In this document: positions 1 through 8,120 of the stretch, piece after piece | Position numbering within the stretch: position 1 is the stretch's first letter | Layout: every line of letters starts with the position of its first letter | From: an uncultured Verrucomicrobiota bacterium | Lineage (GTDB): Bacteria; Verrucomicrobiota; Verrucomicrobiia; Opitutales; Seribacteraceae | Direction of reading: 5' to 3' | DNA length: 36,685 nucleotides | NCBI GenBank assembly: GCA_902580225.1 | Contig: CACHJU010000021.1 | Coordinates: 1 to 36,685, forward strand | Program-made: the position numbers and the translations under genes | Notes under the pieces: generated by a model | Seen by the model: the letters and a program-made list of their open reading frames with translations, nothing else | The model's database searches: none | Told to the model about the DNA's origin: nothing

Positions 1-46
1 TAGTTAGCTTATTAACCAAAAGACAAAAAATTCATAAAAAATAGAT

Positions 47-190
47 TCACAATAATGTACTTTCTTTATAAATGCCGAATAAAGTTCGATAAATCTTTTT
101 AAAGCACCTTATGGTTTGGAGTTCTAATAAACTACACTCTGACCAAAATGTAATTTCGCTAAGGCTTATATACATAATTTTCAGCATTAC
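47..190 (-). pseudogene. Possible glycosyltransferase N-terminal remnant
   Basis: A 47-codon reading frame (46 residues at most, ending in TGA) starts with ATG at 188-190, ten bases beyond the stop of the preceding glycosyltransferase. Its first residues (MLKIMYIS, then SLLELQ about 20 residues in) resemble the first strand and helix of a GT-B glycosyltransferase, where a pattern such as KILYI...SLLEL is common. The frame stops before any further domain could form, and I found no long continuation in the other two frames before position 1. It may be the decayed start of another operon gene or chance in AT-rich DNA. The rest of positions 1-200 shows no other feature. The similarity is judged by eye on a short stretch, so the call is weak. 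Confidence 0.22.
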
Positions 191-200
191 AGCTTGAATT

Positions 201-1268
201 TTAAAAGTGTTGTAAAATATCTTTCGCCCTTTTCTCCCAAGTATTAATTCTAGAAAACTCAATATTGTTTGGCATTCTAGGGTAACTATGTTTTAAATAA
301 TTCAAACAATTCTCAAAAATTTCAATTATGTTAGAATGACCGAGTTTCAAATTTTTATTATAAATAAAACATCTTTCAGTATTAACAACCTCTGAAAGTG
401 AACCTATATTTGGAGAAATAACTACATTTCCTGTAGCATAATACTCAAAAATTTTAAGTTGTGAACAGAAATTAACATTGGGATGAGAACTATCAATTAA
501 ATTCAATAGAATATCGGAACCAACTTGGTAGTTTAATACACAATCTTTATTAAGGTATCCAAGAAAAATCAAATTTGCTGGGATAGAATTAAGATTAAGA
601 ATTTCTTTAAATTTATTACCATCATCACCAGCGATATAAAAAATTACATTTTTATAATAGTGTGATAATTTAATAAGACTGTACATATCTCTACCAGGAC
701 CAACCGTTCCAGAATAAAATGCATAAACAATATTAGAATCCATATTCAATCTAACCCTAATTTTTTCTCTTTTGGGAAGTAGATTATTATATGAATCGAA
801 ATCGACAGCATCATGTAGAGTAAAAATATTTTCATTTTTAAATCCTAATATATTAATACAATAATCGTGTATTCCATTCGAGATAGCACAAATACTGAAT
901 CTATTTTTAAAAAATTTAAAAATAAGAATATTTAATCTACTTGTCTTTTTATGAATCTCGTAAATGACTTTCTTTTTCGTAAGTATTGATGAAATTACGA
1001 CAATTAAATCTCGAGTGAAGACATACTTACATTCTGTTAAACTCCTTAGAACTTTTGCTAAAGATAATATTTTCATTATCTTATATCTTCCCTTTATCTG
1101 AATGTAATCGTTGTTAGGTAGGATTTCTTTAACAACTTTAATATCATCTTTTCCAATAACAACTGTTTGGCAAGAAATAATAGTGTTGAAACCTAAAATT
1201 TGCGAAGTTATCTGCTTTGATGCAGCAACGCCTTTTAGGGAATGATTCGTTGCGTAAATAAGCTTAAT
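201..1268 (-). CDS. Glycosyltransferase family 4-like, probable ATT start
   Basis: Cytoplasmic GT-B glycosyltransferase, probably adding one sugar to the lipid-linked repeat unit of the surface glycan. Counting from the ATG at 1076, the protein has 291 residues and shows a nucleotide-sugar domain: CAISNGI, HDAVDFDSY, AFYSGTVGPGRD, then KIFEYYATGNVVISPNIGSLSEVV near the C-terminus. That version lacks the first part of the N-terminal Rossmann domain. The same frame is open upstream to a TAA at 1284-1286 and encodes the missing part (KLIYATNHSLKGVAASKQ, typical strand 1 and loop of the family). No ATG, GTG or TTG occurs in the extension; an ATT at 1266-1268 lies one base after the stop of the upstream gene and is the best-placed start, giving 355 residues. 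Donor and acceptor cannot be told. The assignment is firm, the start is inferred. Confidence 0.8.
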   Translation of the reverse strand: MKLIYATNHSLKGVAASKQITSQILGFNTIISCQTVVIGKDDIKVVKEILPNNDYIQIKGRYKIMKILSLAKVLRSLTECKYVFTRDLIVVISSILTKKKVIYEIHKKTSRLNILIFKFFKNRFSICAISNGIHDYCINILGFKNENIFTLHDAVDFDSYNNLLPKREKIRVRLNMDSNIVYAFYSGTVGPGRDMYSLIKLSHYYKNVIFYIAGDDGNKFKEILNLNSIPANLIFLGYLNKDCVLNYQVGSDILLNLIDSSHPNVNFCSQLKIFEYYATGNVVISPNIGSLSEVVNTERCFIYNKNLKLGHSNIIEIFENCLNYLKHSYPRMPNNIEFSRINTWEKRAKDILQHF

Positions 1269-1269
1269 T

Positions 1270-2589
1270 TTATGAAAATTTATTTAAAATATGAGAAAAA
1301 CATGATGAGTTAATTGGATCTGAAGATTTCCAAAAGAAATCCCTAATTTTATAAATATCATCTTTCTTTAACTCTAAAGCTTTTTTTGTCATAGAAACTA
1401 TTTCATCAGGTTTTGTACATCCACTTATAATTTTTTCTTCAACTAAATGCCAACAGTAGTCGTAACATGAATCGATGACTAAAGAGGGAACATTGTACAA
1501 CCATGATTCCATTAAAACTGTGGAGTGAGTTCCTATCACTAAACCTATTTTATTATTTATCAAGGATTCTCCAAAACTTTCGCTATTATCAATAGTCCAT
1601 CTAGGAAATTCACTACGAATAAAGTCTATATTATTAGAACCCGGTTTATCTCTAAAATAAACTTCTGCAGAAGTTTTTTCTAGTTCGTGAAAATAGTCTT
1701 CGATATCAGAGTATAATATATTTGATTCGCCAATGACAAGGATTCTATCCTTACCCTTATATACTGAAATTTTTTGATTTTTGGCATCAGGGTGGTCTAC
1801 CACAATTACAGAGTCTGATAATAAATGAGGATTCATTTCCAAAAGAATGTTCTTGAAGTAGTCTGACCAAACATAATATTTCGTACAAATAAACGAAATA
1901 ATACCTACATGATATTTGTTAAACCTAGCATGCATATATACGTGAGTTTTTATACCTAGTTTATTACATACAAGTAAGAGTTCAGTAATGTGTCTTGAAT
2001 CGTCAACAAAAATAAACTTATCTATTCTTAAAAACTTAATCAGGACAGAAAAGAATTCTATTTTATTTAAAGATTTTTTGTAACAAATCTCATAATAATC
2101 AAAATATTTACCTGAAAATATTTTAGCACGATCTTTTCTACTGAATATATTTATAAATAATATATAAAAGTAAAGCAAGGATTCATGATAGAATGGATTC
2201 TTTTTTTTATAAAAAGATAAGCAACTAAATTTTAAATCTCCAGAATGCAAAAAATTTATAGTGTAAGCAGGATTTACTTTATCTATTACATATGTAGATC
2301 TTCTGTCAAAATCACCATTATTGTTTTTTGAATCTATCAAATAATGGGCAACAATATTTTTCTTAAACAAAAATCGAATAAATGTAAAAAAGGAAATTAA
2401 AAATAATATAAAATGTCCCGAAAACACAAGCACTCTTTGACTCAATGAAGAGTACTTAATTTTGTTTCTTGAGCGAATAAAATTAAATAAATCTTGATAA
2501 CACAAATTGTAACTAAAACAGTCACTACTTTTAATATCAAATAAGAAACTATTGAACAGTTTTAAGGAGTCTGAAAAACTTTTTTGCAA
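1270..2589 (-). CDS. GT-B-like surface carbohydrate biosynthesis protein
   Basis: A 439-residue protein I cannot name precisely. A hydrophobic segment at about residues 52-76 suggests membrane association. The C-terminal half resembles GT-B enzymes of the CDP-glycerol glycerophosphotransferase or capsule-polysaccharide type: YVWSDYFKNILLEMNP around 239-254, VVDHPD at 263-268, RILVIGESN at 282-290 and GTHSTVLMESWLYNVPSLVI at 353-372, the usual phosphate and sugar-nucleotide binding loop. It probably transfers a sugar or polyol phosphate during glycan assembly. The start is TTG at 2587-2589; only three codons (TTA CAA ATA) separate it from an in-frame TAG. The gene begins 9 bases after the GT8-like gene and ends 1 base before the proposed ATT start of the next gene, so it lies within the operon. 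It is very AT-rich like its neighbours. Confidence 0.6.
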   Translation of the reverse strand: MQKSFSDSLKLFNSFLFDIKSSDCFSYNLCYQDLFNFIRSRNKIKYSSLSQRVLVFSGHFILFLISFFTFIRFLFKKNIVAHYLIDSKNNNGDFDRRSTYVIDKVNPAYTINFLHSGDLKFSCLSFYKKKNPFYHESLLYFYILFINIFSRKDRAKIFSGKYFDYYEICYKKSLNKIEFFSVLIKFLRIDKFIFVDDSRHITELLLVCNKLGIKTHVYMHARFNKYHVGIISFICTKYYVWSDYFKNILLEMNPHLLSDSVIVVDHPDAKNQKISVYKGKDRILVIGESNILYSDIEDYFHELEKTSAEVYFRDKPGSNNIDFIRSEFPRWTIDNSESFGESLINNKIGLVIGTHSTVLMESWLYNVPSLVIDSCYDYCWHLVEEKIISGCTKPDEIVSMTKKALELKKDDIYKIRDFFWKSSDPINSSCFSHILNKFS

Positions 2590-2598
2590 TATTTGTAA

Positions 2599-3447
2599 CT
2601 AACTATTAATAAATTTAAATATATCTTCTCTTAAGTTTTTTTTATCAATTTCACTCTGCAAATACGACTTATCAATAATTTCATTCTGCAAAGCATCATT
2701 CAACAAATTCATAAAAAAACCTTCTATTTTTTTATCGGGATGCGGCTGATATCTACTGGGTCTTTTACCCAATACCCAATGTATTGGTTCTCGAGGAATA
2801 AATCCGAAAATCTTTCTCATAGGTATTCTTGTAAAATCTATTTTTAGACCTGTTTTCCAAGGTTGAGTTAACCGATTTGTAGTGTGCAACATTAAGGTGT
2901 TGTTAGTTAAATTATCTAAATCATTCCAACTTCTGTTTAGTTCATGTACACTATCTTCAAACCTTAAAGTCATAATGTCATTATAATCTAACCTGAAGGA
3001 AGTGAGATCATTTATTATTTGAGTCATAGACCAATGTTTTAGTAATCTGTTTTCCATTAGCATTACACTAGAGTCCCAGCTTGTTTTCTTTTTACAAGCT
3101 GCGACAGCTTGTCCACTCATATCTATTTCAAATAATTGAGAAATATCACTCAGTGCGAAAATATCAGGGTCTATAACAACAGATCTTCCTTCGTAGTTCA
3201 TCAGTTCGGGTGGAAGAAACCTACTTAGAGTGAATGATTGAAGATCGTCATCTTTGTGTATGTAATCCGTACCAGATCTCTTGTATGATTTACCAACAAA
3301 TTCTTTGAAGTCTTTTCTATCATCAACATTCAATATTTCAATTTCTATGCTTTTATTATTTGTATTTTTTAGTATCGCATATTGAGCTAATTTTGCTCCA
3401 AGCAACTGCTTATTATTTGTATGTATAAAAACTATTTTTTTTTTCAC
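2599..3447 (-). CDS. Glycosyltransferase family 8-like protein
   Basis: A 282-residue cytoplasmic protein resembling GT-A nucleotide-diphospho-sugar transferases of the GT8 type. It begins with KKKIVFIHTNNKQLLGAKLA, has a SRFLPPELMNYEGRSVVIDPD block at 75-95 containing a DxD-type metal and nucleotide-sugar site (DPD, 93-95), and continues with IFALSDISQLFEI, the usual strand and helix after DxD. The C-terminal third is basic. It probably adds a hexose or hexuronate to the repeat unit. The start is GTG at 3445-3447, separated from the asnB stop by one codon; no clear ribosome binding site is visible and translational coupling to asnB is likely. The family assignment rests on the DxD block and fold pattern; substrate is unknown. 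Confidence 0.65.
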   Translation of the reverse strand: MKKKIVFIHTNNKQLLGAKLAQYAILKNTNNKSIEIEILNVDDRKDFKEFVGKSYKRSGTDYIHKDDDLQSFTLSRFLPPELMNYEGRSVVIDPDIFALSDISQLFEIDMSGQAVAACKKKTSWDSSVMLMENRLLKHWSMTQIINDLTSFRLDYNDIMTLRFEDSVHELNRSWNDLDNLTNNTLMLHTTNRLTQPWKTGLKIDFTRIPMRKIFGFIPREPIHWVLGKRPSRYQPHPDKKIEGFFMNLLNDALQNEIIDKSYLQSEIDKKNLREDIFKFINS

Positions 3448-3450
3448 AAT

Positions 3451-5238
3451 TTAAATATTTAGGTTAAGTTTATTAGCGATGATCGCTAAAGAAAGATATA
3501 AATGAATCTTTTTACCAGGCCACATATTTGAAGAGGAAACAAAATCAACAATAGCGGACCAATTAATCAAAGATGATTTAGGCATCGAATTAAATACATT
3601 TAAGAATTCATCCTTGGTATTATCATCGTACCAAGTATGCATTGGACCTTTCCATCCGACCTTATCCTTTCTGGATATTATGTAATCAGGCAACTTATTA
3701 TTATATTTTCTCCTCAGCCAAGCTTTATGCTTTCTGTGTTCAGAATAATTCAAAGTTGATGTTTTTAAATCCGCTGCTTGACGCAAAGGTGTGTAGGCAA
3801 ATGGAGCACGAACTTCCATACTTTGATTCATGTATAATTTGTCAAGTCTGACAAAATTCTCCGCAGCAAGCCAAATTAATCTATCGACGACTAATAATTG
3901 ATATGTTTTATCATTTCGGTCAATTATTTGATTAGCAAAAGTAGAGCTAAGTGACTTTTTCAAGTATTCAAGAAATGTATTTCTATCATTCTTTTCAAAG
4001 CAAAAAGAATTTGTCCAGCCCTTGAAAAAAAAACACCTGTCCCAGACGCAGGAGAAATCTATTTTTCGTCCATTTTTTACTTTATAAATTAAATTAAACA
4101 ATGGATAGCCTATCATCTTAGTTAATCTATCAATTTGGTAACTCTTATCATAAAGAGGATAACCATAAAAAACTTCATCCCCGCCATCGCCAGAAAATAA
4201 AACCCTAAAGCCATCACCATTAACGCCCTGTTTTTTGGCCATGTAATGATAAAGAGGTATCGATACATTGTAATTTGGTTCATCAAGAACTTGATAGGCT
4301 TCAACAAGATTTTGAAGATAAATTTTTTTATTTAGACCAATCTCTTTGTGGTCTGTGTTATAGTCATCAGAAAGTTTCCTTGCCAGAAGAGCTTCACTAT
4401 TATCTTGATCATTACCATCTTCATAAAAACTTGTGTAGGTTGTGATTTTTTTACCATGCTCAAATGCCTCATGAAGAATAATAGACGAATCTAATCCACC
4501 ACTCAAATTTAATGCCATCGGTCTGGCACTTTGAAAATGTAAACCTATTTGCTCTTCTAAAGATACACTCTTTTCATTTAAAAATTCTTGATTAAAGAAC
4601 TTTGACTTCAACTCGTAACTGACAAGGTCATATTCTAGTTGCTCGCCTGGTAATAATTTACTGACATTTTTAACAATAGTTTTATTTCCAGGAATGTAAC
4701 CTATCGAACAAGCTATTTGAACCGCATGAAAATCACAATCTCTTGAAATATGAGGCATTTCAAGAAGTGCTTCGATTTCAGAAGCAAATGATAGTTTGTT
4801 ATTGGAAATGTGATAATAGAGGTGCTTCTGACCACTTTGATCTCTATAGAATCTAACGATTTTTGTTTCTTTATTATACAATATTATAGAGAACATTCCA
4901 TTTATATAATTTATGAAATGCCAACCTTTTACTTTTATTAATTCGTATAATAAAACTGTATCAATGTCTTCATTAATGAATTCTTTTGAAATAATATCTT
5001 TAATTTCCTTGGTATTATATAACTGGCCGTTGAAAGCCATAACCCAGGGCGAATTCCCATCTGAACAAGGTTGTCTTGATTTAAATTCATCACCTCTTAT
5101 GGATAGTAACGTATGTCCGATTATAATATGTGAACCTTTATATTCACCATTGTAGTCAGGACCTCGATGATTCAAATGAGGACCAATATTACATAGAATT
5201 GGACTATCAGAATTTACAACACCGTAAATACCGCACAT
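3451..5238 (-). CDS. asnB: Asparagine synthase-like glutamine amidotransferase
   Basis: AsnB-type enzyme of 595 residues that moves ammonia from glutamine to an ATP-activated carboxylate. The N-terminal class II glutaminase domain starts MCGIYG, with Cys2 as nucleophile after Met removal, and has HRGPD at 24-28 and FNGQLYN at 69-75. The synthase domain has the PP-loop SGGLDSS (246-252) and FSGDGGDEVFYGYP further on. The usual RDP.G.KPLYY motif is altered to RDQSGQKHLYY (132-142). In O-antigen and capsule loci, AsnB paralogues such as WbpS are thought to amidate sugar uronic acids; the uronic-acid pathway in this window makes that more likely here than asparagine synthesis, but this is inference. 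It starts with ATG 7 bases after the oxygenase gene and has no obvious Shine-Dalgarno. Confidence 0.92.
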   Translation of the reverse strand: MCGIYGVVNSDSPILCNIGPHLNHRGPDYNGEYKGSHIIIGHTLLSIRGDEFKSRQPCSDGNSPWVMAFNGQLYNTKEIKDIISKEFINEDIDTVLLYELIKVKGWHFINYINGMFSIILYNKETKIVRFYRDQSGQKHLYYHISNNKLSFASEIEALLEMPHISRDCDFHAVQIACSIGYIPGNKTIVKNVSKLLPGEQLEYDLVSYELKSKFFNQEFLNEKSVSLEEQIGLHFQSARPMALNLSGGLDSSIILHEAFEHGKKITTYTSFYEDGNDQDNSEALLARKLSDDYNTDHKEIGLNKKIYLQNLVEAYQVLDEPNYNVSIPLYHYMAKKQGVNGDGFRVLFSGDGGDEVFYGYPLYDKSYQIDRLTKMIGYPLFNLIYKVKNGRKIDFSCVWDRCFFFKGWTNSFCFEKNDRNTFLEYLKKSLSSTFANQIIDRNDKTYQLLVVDRLIWLAAENFVRLDKLYMNQSMEVRAPFAYTPLRQAADLKTSTLNYSEHRKHKAWLRRKYNNKLPDYIISRKDKVGWKGPMHTWYDDNTKDEFLNVFNSMPKSSLINWSAIVDFVSSSNMWPGKKIHLYLSLAIIANKLNLNI

Positions 5239-5245
5239 AATTTAT

Positions 5246-5986
5246 TTAAACACAATAAATGCCTGAATCCTTATTCCTTAACTTATTAAAAGATGACTTT
5301 AAACGACTTTTTATGTTTAAAGCAGGGTATATTATAACAGTAAATACTCTTCTATACATATCGGAGGGACATTGTATTTCATCCAATGCATGCCAAGAAT
5401 GGTCAGTTCTCTTGAAAAGCAAGCTATAATTTTCAAGAATATTTACCTTTTTAACGCTCCTAAAATCTTCTAACTTTGGAGCTGTCTTCCAATCCAAAAG
5501 ATTATCGTCGTCTAAAACCATGGTATGTCCACCCCAACGATTATCCCAATTTTTGTGATTATTCATGTAAAAAAGGTGAGATGCAATTTTCTTTGGTGAA
5601 TCAGTATGTGGAGATAAGTCTCCACCTCCTGTAGCATAATGCCAATGAAATTTTATGGAGAATTCATCAATTCCTAAAATACGCTTTATAAAACTAATAT
5701 AATTTAAAGAAAATAATTCATTAAGAAAATCCTGCCAAATAGATGGTAATTTTGTAAAAAGATTTTTCTTAAAAATTAATTCATATCTATCATGAGATTT
5801 TTGCCCAAAATCCCTGACAATACCATATTGCTTATCGAAAAGATCAATATCAATAGGCGTGTCAGATAATTCCTTAAACGCATCAAAATTCAATAAATTT
5901 TTTTCGTTTAACCACGGAAAAGGTGTTTTGCTTAAAAATTTCTTTTCATCTATACTATTTAATACTTCTTCGTTAAAAATCTTCAT
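5246..5986 (-). CDS. 2OG-Fe(II) oxygenase family protein
   Basis: A 246-residue protein with the pattern of 2-oxoglutarate/Fe(II) dioxygenases. The iron-binding HxD is His127-Thr-Asp129 (SPHTDSPKK), the distal histidine is most likely His199 in HSWHALDEI, and Arg213 in the following YRRVFTVIIYP strand is placed to bind 2-oxoglutarate. HWHYATGGGDLSPH just before HxD is typical of the prolyl-4-hydroxylase-like branch found in glycan clusters. A hydroxylation or oxidative role on a sugar, lipid carrier or substituent is inferred; the substrate is unknown. No signal peptide is seen. The ATG at 5984-5986 overlaps the FkbM methyltransferase stop by 4 bases, so the two are probably translationally coupled. 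Confidence 0.78.
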   Translation of the reverse strand: MKIFNEEVLNSIDEKKFLSKTPFPWLNEKNLLNFDAFKELSDTPIDIDLFDKQYGIVRDFGQKSHDRYELIFKKNLFTKLPSIWQDFLNELFSLNYISFIKRILGIDEFSIKFHWHYATGGGDLSPHTDSPKKIASHLFYMNNHKNWDNRWGGHTMVLDDDNLLDWKTAPKLEDFRSVKKVNILENYSLLFKRTDHSWHALDEIQCPSDMYRRVFTVIIYPALNIKSRLKSSFNKLRNKDSGIYCV

Positions 5987-6759
5987 TTGATAAAAATATA
6001 GTTATTCGTTCTGGGGTCACGTACATGTTTAGAATGTAATTTAAAACTGTTTTCTTCCATTAAAGAGGTAATACTGGCTGAAGAAAGCATAAGTTCATCT
6101 ATTTCAACTAAAACAGTTTTTAATTTTTTTGAAGAGAGAGTAGTACACGCACCTTTCAAAATGTCTTCTTCGGCACCGTCAACATCAATCTTTATCATCT
6201 CAGGCTGCGGCAAGTTAAACTGTTTTATAAAAGTGTCTAATGAAAAAATAAGGGTAGACTTTTTTATTGTTTTATCATTGTTTCCGAATCGGAATTGATT
6301 ACTATCGTTGTAAAAGCATCTTGAGGTGCCAAGCGAAGTGTCCTGATAAATGAATTCGTTAATTGAAACTGAAGATGAAAAAGCAATAGGAAAACAATGA
6401 ATCTTAGAATCTAAAGAATTTAAAGTTATGTTTTGGGAGATTTTGTAGAAGTTTTGATATGCAGGTTCAAAACTATAAACATTTGCACCTAATGTTGCCG
6501 CGACTAATGAATATGCACCAATATTTGCTCCAAGATCATAAAAGATCGTTCCGCTAGTACAATTCTTCTCAATCCAATCAACGGTTTCAGGTTCTTTTGA
6601 GCAGCTAAAAGCTCGTGTGTTAGACTCTAGAAAATTATCAACATAAATCAGAATCTTTTTATCTTCATAGTCCAGTGTTTTGATCCTAGAAAAATTAACC
6701 AAAAATCCTTTAAGTTTATATAATCTATAAATCAGTGATCTTCTAATTTTACTATACAT
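5983..6759 (-). CDS. FkbM family methyltransferase
   Basis: A 258-residue SAM-dependent methyltransferase of the FkbM family, common in glycan and natural-product clusters where it O-methylates hydroxyl groups. Motif I is DLGANIGAYS (75-84), followed by the acidic-loop FEP (97-99) and KIDVDGAEEDILKGA (190-204), the family signature. No signal peptide or membrane segment is obvious, so it acts in the cytoplasm. The start is ATG at 6757-6759, within the last codons of the flippase gene (8-base overlap), and the stop overlaps the oxygenase start by 4 bases. This tight packing supports a coupled tailoring pair. The acceptor sugar or lipid cannot be deduced. Confidence 0.9.
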   Translation of the reverse strand: MYSKIRRSLIYRLYKLKGFLVNFSRIKTLDYEDKKILIYVDNFLESNTRAFSCSKEPETVDWIEKNCTSGTIFYDLGANIGAYSLVAATLGANVYSFEPAYQNFYKISQNITLNSLDSKIHCFPIAFSSSVSINEFIYQDTSLGTSRCFYNDSNQFRFGNNDKTIKKSTLIFSLDTFIKQFNLPQPEMIKIDVDGAEEDILKGACTTLSSKKLKTVLVEIDELMLSSASITSLMEENSFKLHSKHVRDPRTNNYIFIK

Positions 6760-8083
6760 AATTAAAATTCAAAAATTGAAGTAACCCAAAACACAATAAC
6801 AAAAATACGAATAAAACCTTTAAATCTGAAAATTTATTGGGCCATATTTGAACACTTATGAAACATGCATATGCCAAAGCTGTCAAAATGGCAAGTAATT
6901 CACAAAGTGCAATTAAAGTAATTGATGAACCCATAGGGACTATCAATGCAAGAAAGACACAGCCTCTAATTATTGACCAGTTCATCATGTGTTTCCGAAT
7001 ACCGTGAAAATCTAGCCAAGTATGAATTGATCTAAGTGGGCCTGTGCACATGAATATCAAGGTATAAACTAAAATAAAATGCAAATCCGTTTCATTTAAC
7101 TTTATATTCCAAATCATAAGCCAATATTTAGAAGTAAGAATTAGAATTATACCAAATATACCATGGTAAAATGAAGCAAATTTAGAGATTACTGATTGTA
7201 AGTTTCTTCCATTTTTATTATCAATTAGAAGAGGAAGTAATGAAGTACAAATGGAAGATAATAGTTTACTGATAAATTGAAAAACCTTGTAAACTACAGA
7301 ATAAAGCGCACTGGCTCCCCAATTTAAGGATTCCCCAAGTAAAATAATAGGTATTTTTTCTTTTGCAGCAGACATAATGTTCATAATTATGGATGGCCCA
7401 GAAAATAGCTTAACTTCTTTTTTCCAAACTTTCCGTATTGTACCGCACCCAACATTAAATATCGAAAATGTTTTTTTCAGCCATCCGATCCAAAAAAGAG
7501 AAACTAAAAACTCTAAAGAAAGTTGATACAAAATCACTGAAATTAAAAATTGTTGAATACCTTCTAAAATAAGATAAAGCATAATGATACCAAAAGCATC
7601 AATTATCGATTTAGTGGCAACAAGTGATTGTACTAGTGTTATTTTCTTAAAGCCTAAAGCACACTTTCCAATAGAGGAGCCAATAACATTAAGTAAATGA
7701 CGTAGTATTATAAAAATTACAATATACTTAAAATCAATTCCACTTATAATTAAACTTGTTTTCCAAGGTTCCCAATTTATAAAAAGATCATTTAGCAATA
7801 AAAGGAAAATCCATGAAAATAATATTAAAAGTAATTGCAGTTTAAACAATCCCCAAAATACAACTTTCTTATCATCTAGACTTTTTTTTTCAGGGATATA
7901 CCTTTCCATTGCAACAGTAGCACTACTGTATAAAATTGATGGAATAAGAATGGTTGCATTCCAAAAAATCAAAACCCCATATAATTCTTGACCTAGTTTA
8001 TTAATTAATAGTACCGAAACTACTAAGCTACATATAGATACAACGAATTGACGTGTAAGGATTACGCCAATAATATTAGTAAT
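6752..8083 (-). CDS. wzx: Wzx-like polysaccharide flippase, probable non-canonical start
   Basis: Multispanning membrane protein of the MATE/MVF (polysaccharide_synt) type that flips lipid-linked repeat units across the inner membrane. The first conventional start is TTG at 7970-7972, giving 406 residues beginning MIFWNATILIPSILYSSA, which drops the first membrane helix. The frame is open upstream to a TAA at 8099-8101 and encodes NIIGVILTRQFVSICSLVVS followed by VLLINKLGQELYG, exactly the first helix and loop expected of this family. No ATG, GTG or TTG lies in that extension; ATT at 8081-8083 or ATA at 8087-8089 would give 443-445 residues, a normal Wzx length. The boundary given uses the ATT. 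Downstream it overlaps the FkbM gene by 8 bases. Function is secure at family level; the start is inferred. Confidence 0.82.
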   Translation of the reverse strand: MTNIIGVILTRQFVVSICSLVVSVLLINKLGQELYGVLIFWNATILIPSILYSSATVAMERYIPEKKSLDDKKVVFWGLFKLQLLLILFSWIFLLLLNDLFINWEPWKTSLIISGIDFKYIVIFIILRHLLNVIGSSIGKCALGFKKITLVQSLVATKSIIDAFGIIMLYLILEGIQQFLISVILYQLSLEFLVSLFWIGWLKKTFSIFNVGCGTIRKVWKKEVKLFSGPSIIMNIMSAAKEKIPIILLGESLNWGASALYSVVYKVFQFISKLLSSICTSLLPLLIDNKNGRNLQSVISKFASFYHGIFGIILILTSKYWLMIWNIKLNETDLHFILVYTLIFMCTGPLRSIHTWLDFHGIRKHMMNWSIIRGCVFLALIVPMGSSITLIALCELLAILTALAYACFISVQIWPNKFSDLKVLFVFLLLCFGLLQFLNFNYV

Positions 8084-8120
8084 ATTTATAAATATAAATT
8101 AGATTAAAATTAAAGTTTCA

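Noticed and set aside
47-262. 71-residue minus-strand frame from 262
   Set aside because: Its first 24 codons lie inside the end of the glycosyltransferase gene; only the part from the ATG at 190 could be a separate start, which is listed with low confidence.
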